From the NCBI GenBank assembly GCA_013420905.1, contig JAAXNY010000008.1, forward strand, positions 310,001 through 374,000: a DNA stretch of 64,000 bases. The letters run 5' to 3'. Under the pieces are notes generated by a model. The model had not been told where the DNA came from, did no database searches, and saw only the letters and a list, made by a program, of their open reading frames with translations. Positions 35,790 through 47,226 of the stretch are shown piece by piece. The position numbers and the translations under genes are program-made. How positions within the stretch are numbered: position 1 is the stretch's first letter; each line of letters opens with the position of its first letter. This DNA is from Collybia mongolica (Eukaryota > Basidiomycota > Agaricomycetes > Agaricales > Clitocybaceae).

Positions 35790-35960
35790 TGTCTTTTTTT
35801 TTTTTTTTGGTTCATATAATAATATTAAGCACATGTGGGTTTGACCCAGCTACATGCTGGCATAAACACCTATTACCACTAAGTAATCTGTAATGGGCCA
35901 TCAGGGTGGAGCTGTACTCTAAGTTGCTCTCCAGGTCATATTACAGGTCTAGACTGAGGA
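35790..35960 (-). repeat. Candidate tRNA-derived SINE
   Basis: On the minus strand, an A-box-like TTACTTAGTGGTAATAGG (35871-35888) is followed about 25 bases later by a B-box-like TGGGTCAAACCCA (35835-35847), then an A-run of 15 (35794-35808). This order (A box, B box, 3' poly-A) is that of a tRNA-derived SINE. The T-arm loop is two bases too short for a working tRNA. No flanking duplication was confirmed. Confidence 0.35.
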
Positions 35961-37203
35961 TACCTGCAGTCCAACGGTATTGTACTCTACCATGTCTGAA
36001 CCTCCCAACACCTTAAAGGTTTGCCTTTGCTTGTCAGGGCATGGTCCCCTCCCTTCACATTGGTACCCCGTTCCACTCCCCTGGTATTTTCAGGTCGCCC
36101 TGGAAACCCATTACCCCCCCCCCAGTGTCAAAGATAAATGTCCAATCTAAATGAACGACCCATACCTCAAACCTGCTCCCCCTCTCCTGAGTCCCCCTAT
36201 TACTTGCCCCCCTGTTCCACACCACTCTCCCAAAGCAATGACTTCCCTCCAAAATGAGGCCACCAAATCCCACCATTGGACGATAAACTGGCATTCTCCC
36301 CAAGAGGTGTGCTCTGTGCAGGGACAGCAGCTGATCAGGGGCCAGACCCCTTCCTCCTTTTGTATTTGGGTGTAGTGGTTAAGTGAGTATGAAAAAATCA
36401 TCAAAAATGTTGGTGGTGACGCTCCCTAAGGATCTGCGCAAAGCAGAGTACAAGAGTTGTGGTGTCCTCATGTGGCCTGGTAGTTGATAAGGTGGATGTG
36501 AATGGATTAGTGAAGCCCCCAGTATAGGCAAGATGAGATGACCCTGCAGATAGTCAGGATCAGCTCTCATAAGTTAAAAATTTGGATATGGTGTAAAAGG
36601 ACAGTGGCCCAGGCCAAAAGAATGGTCTGATGAAAGGTGATCTTGATTAGGGATGAGGTGTTAGGTAGTTTAGGGACAACCTAGTGCAGGAGGGATGAAT
36701 TCATGGTCAGATGGTGGTGGTAAAAGATCAAGAAGTGTCGTGCATACAGGTGTCTTTCAAGTGAAATTTGTCAGGAGCAAATTGCATAAAGTGAAGGGTA
36801 ATGGACCAAATCTCTTCATCAACCCCAAGAAAGTACCTAGGCATATAACAACATCAGTGTTACGAGTCCTTATGTTTACATAAGTAACTCGTTCATCATC
36901 CTGGGTTTGCGGGGAAAATTCAGCGTACCCAACAAGATCCAGTGTTGTTTTTCCCATGGTTAGTAATTTTGAAGTGTTCCGAGATTTCATTAGAACATGA
37001 TCAGTAAACATTTTGAAGTACATCAGTAAGACTTTGTAGTCGTGGAAATATTTTTCTAACTGTGGGAATCAATATTAGCTGACGCGCGGATTTCGAGCAA
37101 AAAAGGCAACTGCTAACATAAGCTGCATTCAATACTATAATTTCGAGTTAATTGGTCTTTTTCTTGGGATATCTCAAGAATTAATTAATAACTGTCCACT
37201 GCA
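35961..37203. other. Spacer without recognised genes
   Basis: Both strands have short open frames (for example 36055-36404 minus, 36757-37023 minus) without known motifs or consistent joins. The sequence may be old transposon remains. Confidence 0.35.
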
Positions 37204-37273
37204 TAATCATGCTTACGTTTGTCAACTACGCTGTTAGCTCTAACAGCGTAGTTGACAAACGTAAGCATGATTA
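37204..37273. repeat. Perfect 34-bp-arm palindrome
   Basis: Arms 37204-37237 and 37240-37273 are perfect reverse complements with a 2-base loop (CT). The arm starts TAATCATGCTTACG. It lies 97 bp outside the left end of the next transposon and is not part of its inverted repeat. Confidence 0.9.
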
Positions 37274-37369
37274 CAAGGGGCTTGTTCCGCTTTGGGCCAA
37301 ACCTTTCCCACAATACAAAACATTGCGTATCTCAACAATGACAAGACCTATGGATGCAATTTAAATTGC

Positions 37370-40300
37370 TACTATGGTGCAAACCACTTAGTCACCACCA
37401 AAATGTGACAAGCTTTTTCGCACCTCCAAAAATTATCCGATTTTTTATTCCCCTTGGGAAAACACTCCTTTTGATGATAGCTTTCGATCCCCAAGAGCGA
37501 TTTTCATTTAAGTCAAAACTGAGTGAGATATAAAATTTTCGGGGGATCAAATTGGGACTATGTACCGAGAAGGTTTATATACTAGTCGAAAGCCCTTGCA
37601 ATGCATTCTGGGATGCGACGGTGCGATTTGTATTTAGTTGAGCTGAAATTGCGGACGTGCAACTGTGCATCTTGAGTTGACATGCCATCCCGATAAGCCT
37701 GCATCCATCGGATCATACGATGTTCCCACCGTCGAATAGTTGCAAGTGGAACTGTTTCCAGTGCTTTGGGCATGTTCTCCTTCAGTGTATCAAATGTATA
37801 ATCACAATGCTCGCGAAGATAGCACTTTACCACACCCCAGAAGAATTCGATAAAATTAAGCTCACAGTGAAATTTCGGCAGAAATATACACATGTGTCCT
37901 GCTTCCTCGATGATCTCTTGAATGAGTGACTTCTGTGCCTTGAAATCAGGCTGGTTCTCAAGGATACGTTTGCAGCAACAGTTGGCCGACTCCGGATCCT
38001 GGCAGCTGCTTTTGCATTTTCCTCGCATTTTCCCACTGTACAAGCCTCGTTCTCGAAGCACAACCTTCATCCCCTTTGGTTGATCGGGAAATTCTGGATG
38101 ATCCACTGGGTATATCATGGGTTGAATAATTATGCACCCATCACGCATAAACCATCCATCACGGAGGCGTGCTTGTTTGCCACCTGGGTTCACATTCATG
38201 CGTGTTGCGAGCAAAGCATCCTCAGCATAAGCCGCATGGCCCTGTGAGTGGTCAACCATAATGAGTGCCTGGAACCCGGGGCCATGTGCAGCCTCAAATG
38301 CTGGAATGATTTTCTCGCGGAGCTGCTTACAGAAAAGCTCGCCCGTCCAGTAACCGTCATAATTCTTCCCATATTCGAGGCTCTGGCTTGCATCTTTCAG
38401 CCACCCAACTGTTGAGCAGATGACGTTGCTCTGATGAATTCCTCGCCCAACACCCTTCTTTCGCAGCTCGTGTTGGTCATGGAGGACCCACTTTTTTGCT
38501 TGGGCGTCATTTGCTTGAGCAGTCATCTCATCTTGTGCAACCAGAGAGAGTCGACGCTCGACATAATTATTGGGCAAGCTTTGGACTTCTTGTTCAACAT
38601 TCCCGACTTCATATCGGACGAGCCGTTGGGCGTGAAGTTCCATGGCTGGCAAAAATTCCTTCTGTCGGTACGCAACGACATCGGGACGATCGTGACCGTC
38701 GTAATAGAGCCCTTTCTTGTGACTTATGTATTGAAAGCCTTCCTTGTGAAGCCATCGCCGGGCAGTGCTTAGAGCTATCCCTTTCGATCCAACCTTCAGC
38801 TGGAGGCGCGGGAAAAGCTGAAGTTCCATATATTGTTTGAGCCCGCGAGGCATCTCTTCCTGCACAAGATGCTTGAGATATTTGTCTGCAGCATCAGGCA
38901 GAAGCTTTCCATGGGTGAACTCTGCAAGTTTGGCGGGATTCATAACCCATTTATTTGACCGAAGGAAAGCACGAAGTTCTGCTTTTATTGCTGGGTTATC
39001 GAGTAAGGAATAGACTTTCCCATGTCGACCTTTTCGGGACTCGGGTAACTTTCGTTCTTTTAACCATCGCCGTGTCCAGCTCCTCACATTCCTGCCTCCC
39101 CACTTTGGTTTGAACCCATGGCATTCTGCAGCCTTCTCTGATGCGTCGATTGTGAGGCGACCCCGTTGAACAATCAACAGAAGATAACTCTGAATTGCAC
39201 GAGTACGACAAGCTTGCAACCCACTTCGCCCAGCAACAAACTTGGTCTTGTTCGAGTGGATAACCTTCCGGATATCAGCAAGACCTTTCTCCAACTCTTT
39301 TTGACGGGTTTCGAGCTTCTCGGCTCTTGCTTTGCGAACAGGGACATCGAGTTTCCGGCGTTTAAGGGGTGGGACAGCTGGCAAACAATGGGAACTGGTG
39401 GATTTGGGCGGAACAGTATTATTTTCGCCTTCATCATCTGCATCGCTGCCACTATCTTCATCTGAGTAATCGGATAGATAATCGACAACCTCGGCGGGGC
39501 TGAGACTTGACGCAGGTGCTCTTTGGAGCTCGGGTGTTTTCACAGTTGAATTGTGTGGGGCGGCTGGGGCTGGATCTTGTTTCACAAACAGATTCCGCAT
39601 CATAGCCACCTGAGGGTCATTCCTGAGTGAGCAGGTGAGTCACCATCCCCTAATTACACCAATTGAATCACTAACGATGTTTTTGCTTCAGCGCGCGCCA
39701 TTGCGAGATCACACGCTTCTTTGTCTTTTCGAAATCTTGTCGACCGACCCTGCCCATTATATCCAAGACTCCGGTTTTTTTCTGTTTTCTTCCAGGCTTT
39801 CGTGGATTTGGGGACAAGAAGGCGTTCGAATGGTGCTGGCTCTTTCAACTGAGCCATCTCTCTCCGAAGGCTGTCCAACATGTCTTCATCAAACTCGGAC
39901 AGATCTTCATCTGTGAGCTCTCCATCACTATCACTCTCCAACACATAATCCGAGGCAGGATAATGATTTATACCCCCATCATACCCACACTCTGACTCAT
40001 CGGAAAACTCGTCGTCGGAAACCAGGTCCACGACAATTGGAGATGCAGCACGCAGTTTGGGAATATCCTCAGGCTCGGGCGCAGGACTTTTCTCGAAATC
40101 AATGTTTGTTGGTTTATGACGTACTGCCCGAGCTCGGGCAGCAGCAAGTTGGAGGTACTTGGGCTTCCTTGCCATTCAGAAGTGAAGAGAAAACGGGGGA
40201 AAATGTTGGAAAAAACACTCATATATTAGGCACTATGTTAGTTCAAATTGTACATTAGTGCAGGCATTGAACTGAGCAATTGTCGTGTTGCGCAGAGCTT

Positions 40301-40412
40301 TGGTTGCCGTCAGTAAGGGTCATCAGAGGTACACTGAATTTTTTTTTTCGGTCGGCGGCCAATTTGGGACTTGTCACATTTTAGCGGTGACTAAGTGGTT
40401 CGCACCATACTA
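37370..40412 (-). mobile_element. TA-target DDE transposon, 3.04 kb, apparently complete
   Basis: The element is 37372-40410, flanked by TA at 37370-37371 and 40411-40412. The terminal inverted repeats of 41 bp (37372-37412 and 40370-40410) match at about 37 positions; the left reads CTATGGTGCAAACCACTTAG. One transposase gene fills most of the interior. TA duplication, end type and DDE protein place it with the IS630/Tc1-mariner group in a broad sense. Confidence 0.9.
37582..40175 (-). CDS. DDE-superfamily transposase with Cys-rich insertion
   Basis: Two exons, about 40175-39683 and 39628-37582, join through a short intron (TS, then NDPQVAMMRN) into a protein of about 845 residues. The N-terminal part is acidic (SDDEFSDESECGYDGG). 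The middle has a helix-turn-helix-like WTRRWLKERKLPESRKGRHG region and LSTARRWLHKEGF. Candidate catalytic acids are VAQDEMTAQ, LIMVDHSQGHAAYAED, and HCELNFIEFFWG, the last like the LNPIEHxW box of Tc1 transposases. Between the second and third acid lies an insertion with MRGKCKSSCQDPESANCCCK, a possible zinc-binding loop, which makes the spacing far longer than in Tc1. No stop or frameshift was seen, so it may be active. Confidence 0.85.
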
Positions 40413-40439
40413 GATATAGTGAGGGGCTACCCAATGTAG

Positions 40440-41090
40440 ATATTTATATGTATTTGTATTTGTTTGGACACCTTCAAATATCACCATCAAAAGCAGCTCT
40501 CTCACTACAAGCATGTTACAAATGAATATCAAGTTTGTATATGACTTTGCCACACAGCTAGCCAAACAAACAATAATACTAAAGAAATTTCCCACAATAT
40601 AGATGATACTTATCTCAGCAAATACAAAGCTGATGGACATGCTACTACTAGACATTGTAAAGGAATACATGATGTGTTTATTTATATGTGTTTGTAGTTG
40701 TTTGTACCCTTCCAAATCTCATTATCAACAACAACCTTTTTACTACATATTACAAATGAATATGATCTGTATATTACTTTGCCAACATCTGGCCAAACAA
40801 ACAATATTAATAAAATTCCCACAATATAGATGATGCTTATCTCAGCAAATACAAGGCTAACAGACACAATTAAAATTGCTACTACTCCTAGACCTATGGA
40901 GGGGGTACACCAGGAAATGTATATTTATATTTGTTTGTACCTTTCCAAATTTGATTATAATCTCTTGTTATATCTGTTTTAATATCACATTTATATATTA
41001 CTTGGCCATAAGCATAGCCAAACAAGTCAATGTGAATGCTCCTGGAATCTATAATGCTCAATATCTTGACAATAGCTAGCTATATGAGTA
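40440..41090. repeat. Tandem repeat of about 239 bp, 2.6 copies
   Basis: The motif TATTTATATGTATTTG, then CTTCAAATATCAC (or close variants), recurs at 40440, 40679 and about 40918. The block GTTACAAATGAATAT..CAAACAAACAATA..CCCACAATATAGATGAT repeats with it. The third copy is cut short. The array lies directly beside the right end of the previous transposon. Confidence 0.75.
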
Positions 41091-41316
41091 TTATTAAATA
41101 TAGTATGTGATAATACAGCAAAAAAATACTTAACAGGTTGGAAGTTTGTCTTTGATGATGATATTTCTATTTTTAGCATATCTGATAAGTTCTTGATTAG
41201 AATGCAAGGCTAGAAATAAATTGTTAAATGTTGAATGATTGATACACATTTCAATACTGTGGGAACTTGTTTCTATTATTACAAGTTCTTTATCAACCCA
41301 GGTTTCAGGCAAAAAA

Positions 41317-41352
41317 TTGATTGATTGATTGATTGATTGATTCATTCATTCA
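41317..41352. repeat. ATTG microsatellite
   Basis: (ATTG)n changes to (ATTC)n at its end: ATTGATTGATTGATTGATTC. Simple sequence only. Confidence 0.85.
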
Positions 41353-41508
41353 TATTTCAACACTGTGGGAACATATTTCCATAATGGGATTTTTCTTCTC
41401 TTGTGGCTTTTTACAGCATTTTTCCACAAATACAAAGTATTGTGACATAATTTGCATGTATTTGGGATGCTTACATAATGCTTTTGATGATGCCATCAAA
41501 ATTATGCA

Positions 41509-43120
41509 TACAGTGGCTCAAAAAACTGCCCCAATGTTTGTACATTTTTGAAAGATCAATATGGTATGAAGTGCTGACATAAGCAGGGGACCTGGGGTAA
41601 TTATGTAAGATACTATGACATCGTGGCTTTCCAATGGACCCTGGATCATGTGATTTGGATCAAAACCCATTAAGCTATAGGCCAAACAAAATGATTACTC
41701 ATTGGGGCAGTTTTTTGACCCTCTATTAATTTTCTATCTAATACTTTGTATGACCACCTTTTGCCTTTATAACTGCTTGTATCCGCCTGGGCATACTTTC
41801 TATCAGGTTTTGGCATACCTCTGGTGGAATTTCACCCCACTCTTCAGCCAATCTATCCCACAACTCATGTACTCCTTTGGGTGGTGTCGGATATTCTTTA
41901 AGACGGCGCTTGAGATGTTCCCAAAGGTGTTCTATTGGATTCATGTCAGGGGATTGGGCAGGCCAGCCAAGGACTTGAATGTTGTTGTCTTCAAACCACT
42001 GTGTGGCCAGTCCAGATGTGTGTTTGGGGTCGTTATCTTGCTGAAAGTAGCGCTCGCCATCCACCATTTCCAACTTCTCAAAACTTTCCTGAACTCCACT
42101 CTCCAAAATTTCACAGTATTGAACCTTGTCCATGTTCCCCTGCACCTCTATGAGCTTTCCCACTCCATTCCACCCCATACAACCCCATACCATGAGGTTT
42201 CCTCCTCCTCCATGTTTGACAGTAGGTGATGTTGTTCTATCAGATGGTGGTTCTCCCCTTTGTTTCCAGACATAAACCTTTCCATCTGACCCAATCCTAT
42301 TGATTTTGGTCTCATCTGTCCATAGAACCCTTTTCCAGTCCTCCACAGTCCAGCTTTCATGATATTTTGCAAACTGGAGACGCCGGATGCGATGGGCTTA
42401 TTTGAGAAGAGGAGCTTTCCTCTTTGTAGCAGCATAAAATTGATTTTCCTTGAGTGCATTTCTGACTGTCTGGGGTGTGACAGGATTGGGGATGATGCCA
42501 TTGATGAATTGGGTAGCCTGAACTGCATTATCAAGCTTCCCTGACTTGATTTGACGAATAATTGACTGTTTGTCACGAACAGACAGCTTGGAGGGGCGGC
42601 CACCAAGGTTGTTTTCTTTGTTTCCATCCACATCTTTGCTGATCCTACTGATGGTACCCTTCCCTAGACCAGTTTTCTCCTTGATTTGACGCTGAGAATA
42701 GCCCTCATTGAGGAGAGAAACAACAGTATTGTGCTGAGCAGTAGAAATGGCTTTCATGATGGTGGTAAGAGGTCAAGAAGATGATTGAACCAATTCCAAC
42801 ATGTCAAATTGATACAAATAAAGTCACATGACATTGTTTATTCTTCCCACAGTCCATAATGTTCTTGCATTGGATCATAAATGCCAGAATAATGGAAAAT
42901 AAGATAAGGGTCAAAAAACTGCCCCAATAAGTAACCATTTTGTTTGGCTTATAGCTTAATGGATATTGATCCAAATCACATGATCCAGGGTCCATTGGAA
43001 AGCCACGATGTCATAGTATCTTACATAATTACCCCAGGTCCCCTGCTTATGTCAGCACTTCATACCATATTGATCTTTCAAAAATGTACAAACATTGGGG
43101 CAGTTTTTTGAGCCACTGTA
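41509..43120 (-). mobile_element. Tc1-type transposon, 1.61 kb
   Basis: The element is 41511-43118 with TA duplications at 41509-41510 and 43119-43120. The inverted repeats are long, about 215 bp (41511-41725 and 42908-43118), and begin CAGTGGCTCAAAAAACTG. Inside each arm the motif CAAAAAACTGCCCCAAT occurs again near the inner edge in inverted direction, which gives an IR/DR-like layout. Confidence 0.92.
41738..42757 (-). pseudogene. Tc1 transposase, interrupted by one TAA
   Basis: The start is ATG 42757 (MKAISTAQHNTVVSLLNEG) with a paired helix-turn-helix region (SQRQIKEKTGLGKGTISRI, then a second after NNLGGRPSKLS). The catalytic DD34E set is complete: LWTDETKIN, FQQDNDPKHTS and SPDMNPIEHLWE. 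One in-frame TAA (42398-42400) follows APLLK, and the frame continues unbroken with AHRIRRLQFAKYHESWTVEDW. About 340 residues in all, the usual length. A single base change explains the stop, so the copy is recent. Confidence 0.9.
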
Positions 43121-43873
43121 CATGTGGCAGTAACATGGTGTTATGTGCATTGCCATCCAGCATGTGAATGTTGTTTGATATGCTGGCTCCATGCATTGAG
43201 GAGCCCTGGATGTCTCCCCCTGGGGGTGAGTGTTTAATTTTGCAAAACTCCTACAATGAACATCAGAGACTCATGTTTCCTGCATGAGGAGAGCTATGAA
43301 GTCTATCTTATATACAAAAAACAATAGATGTTGAGAAAATTTTCTTTCATCAAAATTGTTCATCCCCATGCTTCCACTGATACTGAATCCAGTAGATTTT
43401 GCTGATGTCATACCACTTGCTATCAAGTTTTCTCAAGCTAGGGAAGATCCAGTACCCCAGGAGTTTCAATTGATGAACCCATTACTACTCAAGCTTGGAG
43501 ACCTGACTAGAAACTCTGGCTTGAGTACAGTTCTGAACATATCCATCATGTCAAGCCACTCATGACACTTCCAATATTTAGAGTCTCCCTCATTACAGAC
43601 TTGTGAACCAGAGATTATCCCAGCTGAACAAGGGCATGTCAACAAAACCCCTTTTCAACCACTTGGTATTGCTGACCAGGATCCAGAAAAGCCACTGGGC
43701 TCTGTTACATAAAGTAATGATCAAACAAAAAGTAAGGAGGAAATTAATGAGAAAGACCTGCACAGACCACTTCCTAAGCTGCAGGCTTTGATTTACCAGT
43801 GTCAACAGGTATATTCTTACCATTCGCCAGGGATATCACTGAGCTTGAGAGGATATAGCTGCTAGACAACCCT
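43121..43873. other. Spacer before the kinase relic
   Basis: A plus-strand frame at 43356-43565 (PMLPLILNPVDFADVIPLA) may be a 5' exon of the kinase that follows, but no join could be confirmed. Confidence 0.3.
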
Positions 43874-45000
43874 ATGCTTGATGCAACACTTAGATCCATT
43901 CTCCTTATCACAACCTTGAGACTCATTCAGATCACTGGTTTGTTTCTGACCTGCTTCCACCTGCACAATGTTACAGTGGCCACCAAAGAGTCATTTGTTG
44001 GTGGCAGTTACTCAGATATCTTTTATGGTAATTGGAGAGGAATGTGTGTCTCTCTGAAGAGCCCTAGATTATGCCACTATTTCAACATGCATGACCCTCG
44101 TAAGGTATGTGGACCACCCTAACCATCACTTGATAATTAAATTTAATTGTTAGTGCCTAATTACCAAAACCATGTTGTGGGGCAATATACCCAGGCATGG
44201 GAGTGTCCTTCCTTTTTATGGGGTCTGTGAAATAAATGGAAGGCCCTATCTTGTGTCACCCTTGGCTGAGGGTGGTGATGTCACTTCATTTATCAAGGAG
44301 GACCTGCAAATGAACCAGTACTTGCTGGTAGGAGCCAGTCACTATTCATTAATTGATCAGTCATAGTAACACCTCACAAGTCCATGGGTATTACACATGG
44401 TTTAAAGCATCTCCACAACAATGGTGTGATTCATTGTGATATGAAGGCAGTGAGTCTTGGCAACTATGCCTCTTACAGTATTGGTTTCTGATGCTTTCCC
44501 AGGCCAATGTTTTTGTTGATGGTGGGGGGACACCACTCATAGGTGATTATGGTCACACTATTGGAAGTGATCCACAGATGGTTGCCTGGACATTATTGTT
44601 GCCAGAAGTAGGCTCTGTCAGGTGGCAAGTGCCTGAGCTATTCAGTGAAGACACGGATGAGCCCATCAGTGCTAGTAAAGCCAGTGACATCTACACACTT
44701 GGGGGTGTCTTCTATGAGGTACATATCACATAAAATATTTTTGGTCCTGTCACACTCAAAACAATCAGATTTTCACTGATAGGATGCCTTCTTTTGAATT
44801 TCACTCTGATGGTGCAGTGATGTACCAGGTTGCTTATAAGGGAAAGCAACCATTGTGGCCAGATACCACCAGTCAAGCTTGGTCTGTGTGGGGTTTAACA
44901 GAAGCCATCTGTGCCTTGATGGAAAAATGTTGGGCAAGGGAGCCTGCAGCAAGACCCACTATCAATCAAGTCATTGAGTGACTTGCTCAGGTGTAAACAA
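43874..45000 (+). pseudogene. TKL-type protein kinase, divergent, probably decayed
   Basis: Tyrosine-kinase-like kinase blocks appear in order with short introns: SYSDIFYGNW (glycine loop), VSLKSPR (beta-3 Lys), NIPRHGSVLPFYGVCEI, YLVSPLAEGGDVTSF, GLKHLHNNGVIHCDMKA (HCD catalytic loop), LIGDYGHT (DYG in place of DFG), VPELF (APE region), KASDIYTLGGVFYE, and CWAREPAARPTINQVIE. A TGA at 44979-44981 follows VIE where the family has ERLA; the frame then gives LAQV and TAA. The glycine loop is degraded (VGGSYSDIF). The gene lies between DNA transposons in AT-rich DNA. A working pseudokinase is possible but less likely. Confidence 0.65.
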
Positions 45001-45288
45001 TGGCATATGGGTCTAGAGTGGCACAAGCTTCTCTTTTCTCATAATGGAATTGATTCCTCTGCAGACATTCTGCTTACAGTCTTATAATTATGCTTTACCA
45101 TCTTTTCTATCATTATGTATTATGCAATTACAACCCCACAGAAAATTTATTCAAGGCCAGGGTATATTTTTCTGATTCTCAAGCTGATGATGTGACATGA
45201 TACATTGAATTTTGGTTCAATCAACATTATCAGGTACTTTTATTGGCAAGGCACTTACATATACAGTCAAACCTGCCTTAACCCATGG

Positions 45289-46100
45289 CCCTTCATTAGT
45301 GATGTGCAGGGCCTGGCTCGGCTCAAAAGCCCGGGCTTGGGCTCGGCTTAGGGGGGCTCAGGCTTGTTGACGACACGAGCCGGGCCCTTGTAGAGGGCTC
45401 AGGCTCGGCTCGGGCTCGGCTTGGGCTTAAGCCTGGGCTTGATAGGGCAAAAGTTGTCAAATATGTAGAACAAGTAGTTACAAAATACTTTGAACAAATA
45501 CACCCCCTTCCTCATCATCCTCGAAGCCCTCAAGTGAAGCCAAGGTACTAGAAGGAGGTGGAGTAGAGGCTTGATCAGTTATTACAGGTGGGGATGGTCT
45601 TCATCTCTCGCACTGGCAGTCCTTGGTGGCCTCTGAGTCTTCAGCCTGTCGAGCTTGAATAGCCTGCTTGTGCGATGGTAGCGCCGGTTGTTCAGAATGT
45701 GATGAGTGGAGCACCTTTCCTGAAGCGGTTATCAGCCATTTTGGGTGAACCGACGAAGCTCCAGACTTTGTTGACATCGAAAACAAATAATCGGCAGGTA
45801 AGACTTGTCGTTGGGTAACACTTTCTTTTTCTGGTTGATATTGATGGTGGCTGAAGAACTGTACAGGTGGTCCTCATGGAATTGGTTGCAAAAAAAATGT
45901 GTGACACATGCTACTGAGACACATCAATGCCAACACATCAAGCCCGGGCTCGAGGGCTCAGCTCGGGCTTTTGACACCCCAAGCCGAGCCCTTGAGCCCA
46001 CCAAGCCCTTCATCCCAGCTCAGCTGGGCTCGGGCTTTAACGGCCCGGCTACCTGGGCTTTTGGGCTTTGAGCCGGGCCCTGCACATCACTACCCTTCAT
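45289..46100. mobile_element. Nested hAT element, 796 bp, with exact 8-bp duplication
   Basis: The element is 45297-46092. Both ends start TAGTGATGTGCAGGGCC when read inward. The duplication CCCTTCAT is at 45289-45296 and 46093-46100. GGCTCGGGCTT-type subterminal repeats fill about 150 bp at each end. The centre (45460-45900) has a minus-strand frame without a transposase motif I recognise, so the copy is non-autonomous. Confidence 0.93.
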
Positions 46101-46230
46101 GGAAGCCAAAATGTATGGGTTATCATAGGTTATGGGTTCCATAAGAGGTTATTGTAAGGTCTTCTCTGAGGCTTGTAATATGCTAATATATTATATCTAC
46201 TGTATGTATGTCTCTATAGTTACTTGATAT

Positions 46231-46740
46231 CTAGGTGGCTTGGGGAGCAAAAAAATTGGTAAGAGTTGTAGGTTGAAGGGAATTGGAGGTGTCTAGGCAT
46301 GTCTGGTGGCCAAATTTTGTGAGACTGACCTCCAACTTGCATGCAAAAGGTTCATCGAGGTCAGCAACATATTCTGAAAGGGTTGGGGCAGCAGCAAGTG
46401 CCTCCCTGCAAGATGGTTTGACCTCTGCAACCTCATCTGGGCCACCATCACTGGCATTCTCCTCTCTTCCCTTGCCATACATGTTGCGCTCATTTGCTGG
46501 GTTGAGCAGCTCATCAAGATCCATTCAGTTCTGTGGTTGCAGTACACTGATCCTGTTGAGATGGGATAGGGAATCAGATACATCTTTCTCTGCTGCTTTG
46601 ATGGGATCATTGAGGTTGTTGAGAAGCAAAAAGACAGGGATGGCAGGAGTAGTTGAGGACATGGGATTAAAGAGGCTGTCTGGAAGGATTCCTGTCTTTT
46701 TCCAGCAGTTGCAGATCATTGTCATGTCAACCTCTTTCCA
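46231..46740 (-). pseudogene. pogo (DDE_1) transposase C-terminal fragment
   Basis: The frame reads MICNCWKKTGILPDSL, PAIPVFLLLNNLNDPI, LSHLNRISVLQPQN, then a TGA (46525-46527), then MDLDELLNPANE, REALAAAPTLSEYV and ACKLEVSLTKFGHQT. This is the tail that follows the DDE_1 domain in fungal pogo/Fot1 transposases. The catalytic core is gone. The TGA sits where the family often has Arg. Confidence 0.75.
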
Positions 46741-47226
46741 GAAACATGTTCCTTATTGAATAGTTGGGCAGAGAGAGCATCTTTACATGTCCTCACATAC
46801 TACAATAGCAAACCTAACAACATGGACAATAATACAAGGAGTCGTGAACAATAAAAGCTGAAGCTGGTTCTAAATGACATCCCCTCCTTCAGTTGAGCAA
46901 GGCCTGCCTTGAGCACTTTGAGTAGTTTCTTCCCCATTGTGTGCTATGTTGAGCCAGGAAAATTGTTACTGGGCTCATTCTGATTTGTGACAATACATTT
47001 CAAATTATGTTACATGTAGGCACTAAAGTACTCCACAAGATCAGCCTCCAGCTGGGCTCATTTTTAGGTAAAGTATGGGTTATGATCCTCCTCTGGGGCT
47101 ATGGGTTATGAGGTATGGGGGGTTTCCTGGATTTCCCCACAAACAAAGTCCATGGAAGCCCAAAACCCATGGGTTTTAACAAGTTATGGGTTGATAGGGG
47201 TATGGGTTAGGCCAGGTTTGACTATA

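Larger units (their letters stand above)
45262..47226 (-). mobile_element. pogo/Fot1-type element, interrupted by a hAT element
   Basis: The element is 45264-47224 with TA at 45262-45263 and 47225-47226. The ends are CAGTCAAACCTGCCTTAACC and, on the other strand, TAGTCAAACCTGGCCTAACC, about 24 bp with four differences. A hAT element (45297-46092) sits 33 bp inside the left end. Without it the pogo element is only about 1.16 kb, so it lost most of its transposase. Confidence 0.85.

Noticed and set aside
39635..39916. Plus-strand ORF of 93 codons
   Set aside because: Antisense to the transposase first exon; no motif or start context.
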